Shown here in pieces: positions 44,499-55,668 of a stretch of 64,000 nt of DNA; the first letter of the stretch is position 1, and every line of letters begins with the position of its first letter. Source of the DNA: Lichina pygmaea (lineage: Eukaryota; Ascomycota; Lichinomycetes; Lichinales; Lichinaceae); NCBI GenBank assembly GCA_963422465.1, contig OY730173.1:868001-932000 (forward strand). The letters are read 5' to 3'. Position numbers and translations under genes: made by a program. Below the pieces are notes generated by a model. That model was not told the DNA's origin. It made no database searches and saw nothing but the letters and a program-made list of their open reading frames with translations.

Positions 44499-46238
44499 AT
44501 GTCCGTCAGGAAACGTCCGAGTCTGTGGTCTTACTTCGGCTTCGGTCCGGCCACGTCGCGACGCCAGTCCGTCTCCCTGCCGACCCGCAACGCCGTCGAC
44601 GACCCTCACGAGAAGGCCGAACGACACAGCCTCAACGGCGTCGCCTTCTCGAGCCTCAGAGACGGCCCCTCGGCCTACGCCGGTCAGACGGCCTGGATGA
44701 CGCAGGGCCAGCGGTCGAGGTTCGTCAAGCTCGGGGGGCTGGTCGCCTTCCTGGTGCTCGCCCTCATCTTCCTGTCCACTCCGGGCGAGTACACTCCGGG
44801 CGAGTACAGAGTCAAGAGGTATGTCGACCAGTACCGACCAGGTCGGGGCGGCGGACACGGGCAGGCCGCCGACCCCTCGGTCGGGATGACCAAGTGCACG
44901 AGGTCGAGCGACCGGTCGAAACCGCTGATCCAGTATGCGCTGATGATCGACGCCGGGAGCACCGGCTCCCGCATCCACGTGTACCGCTTCAACAACTGCG
45001 GCGCGACGCCCGAGCTCGAAGGTGAGACCTTCCGGATGACGGAGAAGAAGAAGGGCGGGTCCGGATTGAGCTCGTACGAGGGCGACGCCGAGGGCGCCGC
45101 CAGGAGCCTGGATCCCCTGATGGACGTGGCGATGAAGGAGGTGCCGGACGCGCTCAAGTCGTGCACGCCCGTCGCCGTCAAGGCCACGGCGGGGCTGCGG
45201 GTGCTGGGTGCGGACCAGAGCCGGAAGATCCTGGACGCCGTCCGCCGCCGGCTCGAGACGGCCTACCCGTTCGCCGTCGTCGCCGAGGACAAGGGCGGGG
45301 TCGAGATCATGGACGGCAAGGACGAGGGCGTCTACGCCTGGGTCACGACGAACTACCTCCTGGGCAAGATCGGCGGGCCGAACCAGACGCCGACCGCGGC
45401 CGTCTTCGACCTCGGCGGCCGGTCGACGCAGATCGCGTTCGAGCCGACGTTCAAAGGCCGATCCGGCGGCGGCGGCGGCGCCACGCCCGAGAAGATGGCC
45501 GACGGCGACCACAAGTACGAGCTCGAGTTTGGCGGACGCGACTTCGCGCTCTACCAGCATTCCCACCTCGGCTACGGCCTCATGGCCGCACGCGAGGCCG
45601 TGCACAAGGCCGTCCTCGAGGGCCTGCACGAGCTGCACTCGAAGGACGGGGACCGGGACGGGCACCGGGCCTGGCTCTCGCAGGACCTGACCAACCCGTG
45701 CCTCGCCCCCGGCACCCGTCGGGCCGTGACCGTCAAGCTCGGCCCCGGCCACGCCCTGGGCGAGAGCGTCGACGTCAACATGACCGGACCGCACGACGGC
45801 TCGCCGGCGCGATGCCGCGGCATCGCCGAGACGATCCTCCACAAGGACGCCGAATGCAAGCTCGCGCCCTGCTCCTTCGGCGGCGTGCACCAGCCCTCGC
45901 TCGAGCGGACCTTTGCGCGCGGGGACGTCTACACCTTCTCGTACTTCTACGACCGCACCAAGCCGCTGGGCATGCCCGAGTCCTTCACCGTGCGCGAGCT
46001 CGCCGACGTCGCGGCTCAGGTGTGCGCCGGCGAGTCGCGCTGGGGCGTCTTCGCGGCCGTGCCGGACGCGCTCGACGACCTTCGACAGCGGCCCGAGTGG
46101 TGTCTGGACCTGAGCTTCATGGTGGCGCTGCTGCACACGGGCTACGACATGCCTCTCGATCGGGAGGTGCGCATCGCCAAGGAGATCAAAGGGAATCAAG
46201 TGGGATGGTGTCTGGGAGCGAGGTCGGTCCATCGTCCC

Positions 46239-46272
<34 letters not shown>

Positions 46273-46414
46273 CGCCTCCTCACCTTCTCATCCGCACCAC
46301 CCTACCGTTCTCCCGCCCCGGACGGACAGCCATTTGCTGACAAGCGCCAACCGCAGTCTCCCTCTCCTGTCGCAAGAGTCGGGTTGGCGGTGTCGGATCA
46401 AAGAGGTGAGGTGA
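44499..46414 (+). CDS. GDA1: Golgi guanosine diphosphatase (GDA1/CD39 apyrase family)
   Basis: Hydrolyses GDP in the Golgi lumen after mannosyl transfer, so that GMP can be exchanged for GDP-mannose. Exons 44499-46222 and 46357-46414 (134-nt intron with a CT repeat) give 593 residues. A type II topology is visible: basic N-terminus, one membrane helix at about residues 77-93 (LGGLVAFLVLALIFL), then the lumenal catalytic domain. Apyrase motifs: ACR1 DAGSTGSRIHVYRF (151-164), ACR2 KATAGLRVLG (228-237), ACR3 GKDEGVYAWVTTNYLLG (273-289), ACR4 DLGGRSTQIAFEP (304-316). The end WCLGASLPLL is completed by exon 2. The ATG at 44499 is chosen over the open frame upstream because no earlier ATG lies in it. 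A direct repeat TPGEYTPGEY follows the membrane helix. Confidence 0.95.
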
Positions 46415-47424
46415 GGATCGACATGGTCGACGTTGGTTTCCGTCCTTGTTCTCGTTTCCGCTGCGTACTTCTTTCCCTTGTTCATCGTCTTCGGTCTCAG
46501 CTACCTCGTACATGTCCAAAAGTTTTCTGTTCGTGGCTTTGACGTCATCTCATCCGAGGCAGTGTAGAAAGTACGGGTAGTAATCACATACTTGTACGTT
46601 ACGTACATACATGGAGCAACTGAGGATATCGAGGTGATTAGACGCTCGTGTACGGAAGTACGGGATAGACACTAGCTTATGGCCATGATGACCCCCCACC
46701 ACCCCCTTTACATGCCGTTACGACGTGCCTCGCAAGTCGTCCTTCCAGGTGGAGTGACTACCGTCTATCGATACATACAGTATCCTATACCACCAGTAGA
46801 CCTGCCAGAGCAAGTCCCTCCCCACATCTGGCGTGCGTACTCGTACTTCCGTACTTCCGTCCGAGGTGCCTTCGTACCAGTACGTACGTTACTCATACGG
46901 AGTACGAGTACAGTGTCGCGACACAATTCTGCGTACACCGGTACAACCCATCAGCCGCTTCCTTCTTAAGTAATGCGACAGAATCAGAGTTACAGCGACA
47001 GCAGGAAGTGATGATGTATTGATCCTCTGGACTAACCCGAGGTAGATTATGTATGAAGGTGTACGTAGACTTGTGTCGTGCCACTGTACTCCGTACGACG
47101 AGCTGGGACTCGCCCCGCAAGTGGTGGAGACTAGAAAGATCTGGGTCGTACGTACGTAACGTACGGAAGTACAGTAAGTCAGGGTCTCGTTGGACTCCAA
47201 GAGAGAGAGAGAGAGAGAGAGAGCTGCGGTCCTCGAGCGTTGCTCGAGGTACGTACCGTACGGTACAAATGAGGATAGATAGCGGCTTTCACGAAGAGCT
47301 TCTCGATGACATCATGTACCGTACATGCGTACCGTTGCTCTATCTACGGTGTCGGCTTGTTCTGAACCGAACCACGACGTCGTGACGTCTGCAGAATACC
47401 GTGAGACGGTATAAGTCGCCACCC
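46415..47424. other. Intergenic, rich in GTAC palindromes
   Basis: About 1 kb between GDA1 and the flavoprotein gene. GTACG-type palindromes occur throughout (46565-46660, 46835-46915, 47145-47275); a GA repeat lies at 47200-47223. No gene seen. Confidence 0.6.
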
Positions 47425-48514
47425 ATGGCGACGTTCAGGTCCGGTTCCGTGTCGAAGATGGCCGCGCCGTGGAGGGACCTGTTCTTGGAGCACGTCTCCA
47501 AGATGCAGACGCCGGAGTTTGTCATGGCGACGCTTCAGCCGGCAGCGGCGTCGACGTCTTCCGGGGCGACGGGGCAGCCCCCGTCGGACTCCTGGGTGCC
47601 TCGACTGCGCTACCTCGTCTTCCGAGGCATGTGGAGCGAGCTGCCGGAGAACAGGCACAACGACGCTCCCCGCAACGAGGCCTGGTTCCGGTCGGACATG
47701 CCCACCTTCACGACCGACGCCCGCATGGAGAAGGTGGCCCAGCTCTCCTCGACGAGCGCCGGACACGGCTCGAGGGCGCAGCCGCAGGGCTCCGGCGGCG
47801 GCGGGCCCGTCGAGGCCGTCTGGTGGGTCAAGGAGGCCATGACGCAGTGGCGCGTGCGCGGCAACGCCTTTGTCGTAGGCCCCGACATCGACGAGCCTGC
47901 GAGCGACGAGAGCAGCGGCGCCAGGGCGGTCAAGAGCGAGGTCGGGAAGCGCATGAGGCTTGCCGCCGAGCACGCCGACGGAGCCGGCCGAGATGCCGCA
48001 AGCTGGAGCTGGGCCCGAGAACTGACGGCCCACTTTGGGAACATGAGCCCCGTCATGCGTGGTGAGCCAGCCAGCCACCTCGAACGCCTGTCAAGATGTC
48101 CAGCGGTCACTGTACGTTCGTTCGCTCATGTGGGATGCGTACTGTCCCTCTACTGTAGGTTCCTTCAAGGGCCCACCGCCGGGCACGCCCGTGTCTTCCA
48201 GCACCAGCAGCACCGGCAACGCCGACCAGCACGGTCTTCGCCTCGGCGAGAAGGTGAGCGATCTGGACGACCGCATCGCGCGTCAGAACTTTCGCGTCGT
48301 CGTCATCAGACCCAGCGTCGTCGAGCGGCTGGACCTGGGCGATCCCGCAAGGTCGAGACGACATCGATACACCTTTGTCGGGCCTGGTTCTTCTTCTTCC
48401 ACCGCCGGCGCCGCCTCCACCTCGGCCTCTTCGGATGATGACAGTCATGTCATATCCTCCACCGACGCTGGTGACGGTAGTAGCGAGTGGACAGAAGTGG
48501 AACTGTGGCCATGA
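47425..48514 (+). CDS. Pyridoxamine 5'-phosphate oxidase-like FMN-binding protein (Alr4036 type)
   Basis: Split-barrel flavoprotein of the PNPOx-like superfamily. Exons 47425-48061 and 48159-48514 (97-nt intron) give 330 residues. Motifs: APWRDLFLEHVSKMQTPEFVMATL, RLRYLVFRGMWSELPENRHNDAPRN, SDMPTFTTDARMEKV, VEAVWWVKEAMTQWRVRGNAFVVG and, near the end, FRVVVIRPSVVERLDLG. The DxRMEK and EAVWWVKE blocks are typical of the fungal Alr4036 group. These act as FMN proteins; a true role in vitamin B6 metabolism is not shown. The C-terminal 60 residues are Ser/Thr/Asp-rich. Confidence 0.88.
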
Positions 48515-49481
<967 letters not shown>

Positions 49482-50741
49482 TCATACTTCCTCGATCATC
49501 CTTCTTTTACTCTTCGTCTCCGTTCGTCCGTCATCTCCCGTTGCGGTCCGGCGAGAGGTCTGGGATGGCTCGCCCTTGGATGTCGGAGTCATGTCGCGGG
49601 CCCGCTTTGAGGGCCGATCGGCGTTTTTCGTGAGGGCTCGTTGTTTCTGGGCGACGAGAACTGTGCGGAGGAGGTCGTCTTTTGATGAAAGACTTGCTCT
49701 GGACACAAACGCTTGTCCGGCTGAAGCACGGCGTCTGCCGAGAGCGTCTCTCTCCTTTATCTGCGACAGAGCATCGTCCTCGTCGTGCCTGTCCTCGGCT
49801 TCGTCTGACGGCTCCCGTGGCCTCTTTACCCCCTTGGCCGTCGAGTCTTCCGCCGAGGACGCGTCGGCCGGATCGCTTTCAGACATTGAGGATGCGTCGC
49901 TGTCGGTCTCCGACCCACTCTCGCTGGAGTTGCTCACTTCTTCTAGAACGCCAAGACCGAGGCTCTACAGCGTGTGACAGCATCAACATCGAGGCCGGCG
50001 CCTTCGTCCATCGACCGAAACACCTACCATCTCAATGTGGGCTTCATCCTCGCGCACGTTCTCCAGCTGTCGTTCCTCCAACTTCCCCGACGCCCGCTCT
50101 TCCTCTAGCTGTTGATTGGCTGCCGCCATTTCCGGCAGGAAAGTAGACAGACGAGCCAGGACTTTCTCATCCAGGGCGTCAGCTCATGTTTCTGCCGTCC
50201 ACCGTACATGGAAAGAGGTATTTCATACGAGGGTTGTCTGTTGATGCAACTGGTACTATCGTCGGCTTGTTCGGCCGAGGTAGTGTGATGATTTCAGGAT
50301 CCATCCCTGCATTCAAGGCGTCTGAACCAGAACCAAGAGCTTGTTCCTCCTGGGCCTTTGTTATTGATAGTGTGTCCTTTCTGTCCTCAAATGTACTCCG
50401 TTCAGTGTCTTCCGAAATGTGTTAGCTGTGCTTAGAGCCGGCTACGCGTCAAGATATCGTACCATCTGCACAGCTTCTTCCACGACCAACGGCCGACACT
50501 GTCTTGGCTCTCTTAGTTGGTGTGCGGGGATCTCCCCCTTCGTTGTTCAAAATCCCATCGCTGCCACCCGTGCCACCGGATATACTGTGGCCCGGTGATA
50601 GCCGAGTTTGGCCGTTTCAGGCGTGGCCGAAACCCAGCTTACTAATGCATCGCCACCTGCTTTGGCGCTTAGAGCTGCAAGTCACCGCTGCATTCGGTCT
50701 TTGGATTGGCTGGGACCTGTATCAACGGTCGCACAAGCCAT
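49482..50741 (-). CDS. NOPCHAP1-like (DUF4598) protein, probable snoRNP assembly factor
   Basis: Five exons: 50741-50686, 50584-50463, 50408-50229, 50182-50028 and 49964-49482; introns 101, 54, 46 and 63 nt; frame holds for all 331 residues. The two last junctions rest on motif continuity: VLARLSTFLPEMAAANQQLEEERASGKLEER, then AHIEM|SLGLGVLEE, the pattern I recall for fungal DUF4598/NOPCHAP1 proteins. Human NOPCHAP1 bridges NOP58 and the R2TP chaperone for box C/D snoRNPs. The N-terminal half is polar (LPRPNKPTIVPVAS). The C-terminal half is Ser/Asp/Glu-rich and ends basic (KSKRRMIEEV). The first two exons and the MACATVDTG start are less certain. Confidence 0.72.
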
Positions 50742-51337
50742 AAGGCTGTCGACCTCCCTCCAGCTTTGACTCTACTCAGTCACTCACGATCGTTTCACTC
50801 TGGATTCGCTTCTGTTTCAGGTACGTTTTCACTCTGAGGCACTGCAGGTCGATCAATCTGACAGGTCTATAGTTAGCCGGAGCTCTTATCATTATCGAGG
50901 AATGTTATATAGCTCCCAATTGTCAGCCATTTGCTCTTCGTGGAAGCAGCTACAGCTGTACCTGAGATTGTCGAGTTGGTCAATCGAGGATACCGTATAG
51001 ACAGTACAGCGTCCATCAGACTCGACGCCAAATCTGCTGTTGGAATCTTGAGCACGGGAGCTTTGCTGGTGAGCCTGGGCACAGCTTTCGACCACACAGC
51101 TCAAGCGATCGCTTTCTGCTTGCCACAGCTGGGTAAGCTGGAACGAGTGCTTTTTTCATCTTCTTCAATGTCGCTTTCACTGGCATAGCTACCTTTCATC
51201 ACCCTCTGGTCCCGTCTCGCATCGGTCTTGGCGACAGACTGCTGACCCAACAATACAGCTCTCGGAGCTGGTCAAGGCAGTCGAAGGCTGAGGTCTTAGC
51301 GTCCAATTTCGCCTCCGGCCAAAGCACGTCAGACACG
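50742..51337. other. Divergent intergenic between NOPCHAP1-like and eIF4E-like genes
   Basis: About 600 bases. An 85-codon plus frame at 50931 and minus frames opposite it overlap fully and have no family motif. Read as a shared promoter region. Confidence 0.5.
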
Positions 51338-52148
51338 ATGGCCGCACCACTCGACCAGATCAAGGACCTGCCCAGCCAGACCGGGGACGCCGTCCATGAG
51401 ATGGACAGTCCCAAGATATCGATCACTCCAACGGACAGGAAGAACGCGGTGCTGAAGAAGCTTCGGGCGCCACCACTCACCCATGGCTGGGAATTTTGGC
51501 ATGATCGGTGAGAGCCGCATTGAACTCTTGAGAGACGAGGCTGATGATGCTGTAGCCACGTGCCAGCATCGACATCCCCTGCAATCTCGACAGCCGTAGA
51601 GAAGCCCAACACGTATGGGGCCAACCTGGTCAAGCTCATAGATATCAACAACGTCCAGACCTTCTGGGAGACGTTCAACAACTTTCCCCTGGGGTCCCTG
51701 GTCATGCGGGACTCGGTTCATCTTTTCAAGCGGACGGTGAAGCCGGTCTGGGAGGACCAGCGGAATGTCCGAGGCGGAAGCTGGACGTTTCGGGTCAACA
51801 AGACTGATGCCGCCGAGTTCTGGAAGTGCATCCAGCTGATGGCCATTGGCGAGACCCTTCAGGAGGTTGTCGAGCAAGGTATGCCCGTTCTCGTTTTCAG
51901 CGTCGATAGAGCTCGCTCGACTGATCGATCTGGGGCGTGCAGGCGACGACATCTGCGGCGTCAGTCTCTCGATCCGGTTCAACTCGCACACGATCTCGGT
52001 GTGGAATCGGGACGGCGCCAACCAGAAATCCATCGACGCCATTCTTGCGGTCGTCCTCGCGGAGCTACCCGACAACCTCAAACCGTCGCCTCAAAACTAC
52101 TACTACAGGAAACACTCGGAACACAAGGGCTTCGGTTCCCAGACATGA
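51338..52148 (+). CDS. eIF4E-family cap-binding protein, class II (4EHP)-like
   Basis: Binds the m7G cap of mRNA. Exons 51338-51507, 51556-51878 and 51943-52148, with introns of 48 and 64 nt, give 232 residues. Motifs: LTHGWEFWHDRH, NLVKLIDINNVQTFWETFNNF, LKRTVKP-type VHLFKRTVKPVWEDQRNVRGGSWTFRV and ICGVSLSIRFNSHTISVWNRDGANQ. The cap-stacking Trp of WEDxxNxxGG is present. The other stacking position, Trp in the usual TWxANL, is Tyr here (NTYGANL), as in class II eIF4E2/4EHP. Those proteins often repress translation; function here is inferred. Divergent from the NOPCHAP1-like gene. Confidence 0.92.
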
Positions 52149-52933
52149 AGACGCTTTGTGTTTGGGGGCCTGCGCAAAGGGGTGGAGTCTCATGTCGGAA
52201 CCTGGCACGTGAGGTGGACATTGCTATTGGATTACCGTATCATCGGCGACTGGGGGCAGCGGGCGTTGACGTTCCACATCACGGACAGCATCATCTCCAA
52301 TCAATCTGCGGTCAGATATATCTAGTCAACAAGCTCCGTTCGAACGAACAGCATGTATTCCGAGTTGCGGGATTCTGAAAAGCCTGAAGAACGGAGCCAG
52401 ATATACCTACCCGCCGTAGGTGTACAAACATGGCTATGCTCAAGTCCCGTCATCACAACTGAACGAACAACGACTCCTACACCCTTTCCTTCTCCTCCCC
52501 GGTCCAGGTCGGCCCAGCCCAGGTTGGTCCGGCCCAGCCTGCCTTCCTACCCTTCTACAGCTTGCTTTCCAGATGACGAGGCCTCCGGCCTTTCCCTTTG
52601 CGCCGGCCCGCCGGCTAGCACGAGAGACTTTGTGGGGCCTTTTGGCAGTATGTTTTGTAGGTCAGCGGTCTATGGTCAATAGTCTACGGTCTACGGTCTA
52701 TAGTCTATAGTCTGTGGTCTGTGGTCTGTGGTCTGTGGTCGACGGTCTGTGGTCGACGGTCGACGATCGAACGGTCAACGGTCAACGACTCACAATCCAC
52801 ATCATACAGTCTACGGTCCACAGGCCCCGGTCTACGACCCACGTTCTAGAAGGTCGGATCAAAGCTGCGTAGCTAGAACAGCCGGCAATCCGCGTGTGCT
52901 TGGTACAAGTCACGCTGCGACAAGATGGAACGT

Positions 52934-52965
<32 letters not shown>

Positions 52966-53164
52966 TGCTAGAGTGAAACGGCACGGTGCTTTGCTAGAAC
53001 AGGGTACCGTACCGTAGCAGCCAGAGCATTCGCGAGAACAGGAGATGGCAGAAGTACAGTATGTTGTTTGGATCTGGACGGTGGTGCCACGACTACGTAG
53101 GACCGGAACTGGGATTGGAACTTAAATCGGGAACTAGAACTAGGATGGGAGGGAGAGAGAGGAG
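52149..53164. other. Intergenic with tandem repeats
   Basis: About 1 kb of 3' sequence between the eIF4E-like and EF-hand genes. Holds a GGTCTRY array (52670-52800) and a CAG repeat (52937-52964). No supported gene. Confidence 0.6.
52670..52800. repeat. Heptamer tandem array, GGTCTRY/GGTCGAC
   Basis: About 17 units of a 7-bp motif drifting from GGTCTAC and AGTCTAT through GGTCTGT to GGTCGAC and GGTCAAC along the array. Confidence 0.8.
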
Positions 53165-54347
53165 CTAGAATACCCCAGCCCTCTGCATCACGACCTTGAA
53201 ATCCTCGAACCGGACGCCGCGCGCGACGCCGGCGTTGCCGTTCGCTTCGAGAACCATGCGTCGCAGCATCTCGTCGTCGACCTTGCCCACGCCCGCCGCC
53301 GTCTTCTTGCCCTTTGCCCTGCGACCCCTCGCTCTCGCCCCGCCGCCTCGTCGTCGGGTGTTGTTGTAAGCGTCGTCGCCCTTGTCATCGTCACCGTCGT
53401 CATCGTCGTTGTCGTCGTCGTCGTCTAATTGATGAAGCTCCCTCGCCACCCGCTTCAGATGCGCGACCGTGATCGGACCGCGCCCGCCGCCTGTGAACAG
53501 CTTGAAGGCTTCTTCCATCTCACTTTCCTTGACGTTGGCTTGCTGACGTCGTTGGTTCCGTCGTTTTCGTTGTCTCGTGGGCGGTTGGTGGTGGTTTCCT
53601 TCGTCGTAGGCTCCTTCGTCTTCTCCTTCTTCGTTGTCGTCGTCGTCGTCGTCAAGTTCGTCTCGTTCCAAGGCATTGCCCCCGGCTGTTTGCATCTCGA
53701 GCTTCAGAGCGCACACAGACGCGAACGGCTCATATGCTACCGCCCCCGTCTTGTCAGGGTCTAATGTTGATAGTATGTCCCGGAGCTCGGAGGCAGACGA
53801 CGGCGGGAGGTTCAGCGCTCTGCGCTCCGGATTTGCCACCTGGTCAGCTTGTGTGTCGAGTTCCAAGCGTCGTGGGGGGCGGTTGACTCGATGACGTGTC
53901 CGAGAGAAGCATTGGATGTGGACCGACGCTGAGCGATACAAGACCTACGCTAGAATCCTCCGAACATCCTCGGTCGCTATGACCCCTTCCGATTGTTCAC
54001 CCTCCTCACCATCGACGTAGGCATCGTCGTCTTCGTCTTCACCATCATCCTCGGCCACGTCGTCGTCCTTCCGGCGCCTGCTTCTCCGGGATGGCGGTCT
54101 CGTCCGCCTTGGGACCGGACGAGAGAACAGTCGAAAGGCCTCTCGTATCTGAGCCTCCTCCTCGATGGAGATGTCATTCTCCTTGGCCAGCTGCGCCGCT
54201 CGCGATGAGCTTCGGTGTGTTGTGGGTGCCTTCTTGGCTCGCGCAGACGTCAACGTGGATGGTCTGTGGCTGCGCCGTTTAGGAGGCTAGAGTTTAGAAC
54301 GACGTCAGTGTGAGGGCATGATCAAGTGACTGCTGAGGGCTGACCAT
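53165..54347 (-). CDS. EF-hand (centrin/Cdc31-like) protein with acidic inserts
   Basis: Exons 54347-54345 (ATG alone), 54286-53949 and 53819-53165; introns 58 and 129 nt; 331 residues. Motifs follow the calmodulin-superfamily layout: LAKENDISIEEEAQIREAFRLF, GVIATEDVRRILAALNLPPSSASELRDILSTLDPDKTGAVAYEPFASVCALKL, then MEEAFKLFTGGGRGPITVAHLKRVAREL and DEMLRRMVLEANGNAGVARGVRFEDFKVVMQRAGVF. Few loops keep perfect calcium ligands (DPDKTGAVAYE is best). Three low-complexity inserts, two very acidic, enlarge the protein well beyond centrin size. The one-codon first exon is predicted because CCTCCTAAACGG lacks its own start and follows a good acceptor (CTCTAG). A regulatory or spindle-pole role is only a possibility. 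Confidence 0.8.
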
Positions 54348-55668
54348 TGCGGTGTCGTGAGAAGTGTCGGCCCGTGCTTTGCGAGTAGTGTACGTATACG
54401 AGTACTCGAGACATGTAACGAACCATCTACTGTATGGTAGTCGTCGCAGCCCACCTAATTGTCTGGGGCCTGGAACGATCTTGAACAACCATCTGTCAGT
54501 CATCGAATGCGGAATCACTTTCTTTGATATCTAGCGACTCCGTTGCCGCCTTCTACGGATCAACAACTGCCCTTGAATGTTTCCATCATGTCTGCAAACT
54601 CCATCTACGATATACTCGTAGCTCCGCAACCTCAAGGACGTCACTGGCATCATCACTTTGGATTTTCAAGACAAGCCTGTGGGTCTCTAGGACCCATAGA
54701 CGCCCTGAACGATACGGTCGCTATGCATCCACGCTTATGATACCCTATCAGTCTTGTCGTCCACAAGACATGTCTTCATCCACATCAGCAACAAGGTTGC
54801 CGATCTTCCATGTGCCTGCATCATTCGGCACAGATGTGCGACAGTATCCGCCCCAGAGGCTGAATCTGGAACCGGCCCGAGGCTTGAGCCTTGGATAAGA
54901 TACAGTACCCCATACGTACGTATCACAAGGCTTCGCTCCGTCCATAGTTCGCGTGCTTTTGAATCGCTAGATCGGCGCCTCTGAAAGGTTGCTCATGAGG
55001 GGCGCCTGTGGCCCGTCGGCAGTCGACAGCTGGCCGCGTCTTCCTAGTGGTCAAGTTTCACGTTCCGAGAACACGTTGGCTTGGCTGAGGTTCTTGCTTC
55101 TGTTGAGAGGCGACGAGCCTCGTCCGATCTGCTTGCTTTGTTTACTCCGTTCGGCCCGTGTCTACAGAGTATCCTTAAAGTACCAGAGTGCGTCTGCGCC
55201 GTACTGGTACCGTGGCTCTCAAATCCACGGGTCTTATTGCTTCTTCATCCTATCTCAAAGAGAATGTCCGAGACTGCTCGACGGACCAATACATCCGTGA
55301 TGCCGACAGTACCTACGCACTACCGGTACCGTCGTGGCTCTGCTCCTCCTTAATTCAACACGATGCGGCGCCTACCTGAAACAGTCACGCAAGACGTTCA
55401 ACGGGCCATGGCCCTGAAGATCGGGCCCAGAGCTCGGCTTCTGACGGGTTGTCCGTCCCTTCGCATGTCTCGGCGCAATACGCATGCCGTTACTATGTGA
55501 CGATGGCATGATCGTATCGGTGGTGCCGTCTTGGCGAGTCGGTCGGGAAATGAGATATCACTCTCGACCTTTCCGCCGACCTCCTTCCCCGCGATCGAGG
55601 AATGCAGGTACAGACCTCGAGTAACAGCCCTACGTGGCATCCAGGCGCTTAATCATCCTTCTCTTCAC
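54348..55668. other. Intergenic, possibly with a decayed gene
   Basis: About 1.3 kb. Short coding-like stretches occur on the plus strand (RNLKDVTGIITLDFQDKPVG near 54620-54680, and HVFIHISNKVADLPCACIIRH near 54770-54830), in different frames and with stops between. They may be what is left of an old gene. I cannot name a family. Confidence 0.35.

Noticed and set aside
44496-46283. Minus-strand open frame of 595 codons opposite GDA1
   Set aside because: It is the mirror of a GC-rich coding exon with third-position G/C; the plus strand carries all apyrase motifs and the minus frame has none.
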